From assembly GCA_958450325.1 (NCBI GenBank), contig OY288259.1, forward strand, positions 57,004,987 through 57,068,986: DNA of 64,000 bases, in the 5' to 3' direction. Source of the DNA: Agrostemma githago (lineage: Eukaryota; Streptophyta; Magnoliopsida; Caryophyllales; Caryophyllaceae). Below are positions 64,000 through 64,000 of this stretch, piece by piece. Position 1 is the stretch's first letter; each line of letters begins with the position of its first letter. The notes under the pieces were generated by a model. The model made no database searches. It saw only the letters and a program-made list of their open reading frames with translations, and was not told where the DNA came from. Both the position numbers and the translations under genes were made by a program.

Positions 64000-64000
64000 A

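Larger units (their letters stand above)
62015..64000 (-). mobile_element. Element H: Athila internal fragment (truncated)
   Basis: Minus-strand sequence with an ORF1/env-like frame (62896-63999) and a downstream non-coding region whose phrases (CTCCCCCACACT near 62290, AATCACATCACCTAG near 62480 and 62585) match D's internal region. No LTR is found on its 3' side; it ends at the L1 fragment near 62014. Its 5' parts lie beyond the window. Confidence 0.75.

Overview
This is nuclear DNA of a flowering plant, most likely a eudicot; the species cannot be fixed from the window. The grounds are Tat- and Athila-lineage Ty3/gypsy retrotransposons primed by plant tRNA-Arg and tRNA-Asp, a Cassandra LTR carrying 5S rRNA sequence, Stowaway-, hAT- and Mutator-type DNA elements, an L1 LINE, a tRNA-derived SINE and one intron-containing Agenet-domain gene. 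There are no bacterial or organellar operons.

Positions 1-38977 are a nest of LTR retrotransposons. Element A (Tat, + strand) supplies pol in two pieces (7245-7942 and 32574-34243), an antisense spliced gene and the 3' LTR (36591-38977); its 5' half lies off the left edge. Element C (Tat, - strand, 1-7244, decayed) abuts A inside the RT/RNase H region. Element B (Tat, + strand, 7943-32568) is inserted in A's second RNase H domain with a perfect CTCAC target duplication. It has near-identical LTRs, a single 2107-codon gag-pol frame and a spliced antisense gene. Element D (Athila, - strand, 10804-20314) is inserted in B's leader with a perfect CTATT duplication. It has near-identical LTRs and a long gag-protease frame but no reverse transcriptase, RNase H or integrase.

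Positions 38978-44482 hold small DNA-transposon relics (two 9-bp-TSD Mutator-type elements, one inside another TIR element), an RNase H relic and a tRNA-like SINE head. Positions 44483-49678 hold the only convincing host gene, on the minus strand: an Agenet (plant Tudor-like) protein with at least seven coding exons. Its introns carry a Stowaway MITE and another TIR element.

Positions 50660-57738 are old Tat LTR relics (two fused LTR copies) interrupted by a hAT-type element, a young solo Tat LTR with a perfect GTATG duplication and a Cassandra solo LTR. Positions 57739-62014 are a 5'-truncated L1 LINE (- strand) broken by a Tat LTR, whose core is in turn replaced by an Athila-like LTR unit bounded by 107-bp inverted repeats. 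Positions 62015-64000 are the 3' internal part of another Athila element with its ORF1/env-like frame.

The points most worth following are: (1) the antisense, spliced, TATA-driven gene encoding a plant-mobile-domain-like protein in both A and B; (2) clusters of short perfect palindromes, different in sequence but alike in placement, in the LTRs of unrelated families (CACTCGATCGAGTG, TCCCGATCGGGA, GGGCGAAATTTCGCCC and others); (3) an Asp-to-Ala change at the central catalytic residue of integrase in the otherwise intact element B; and (4) a pol-less but recently moved Athila.
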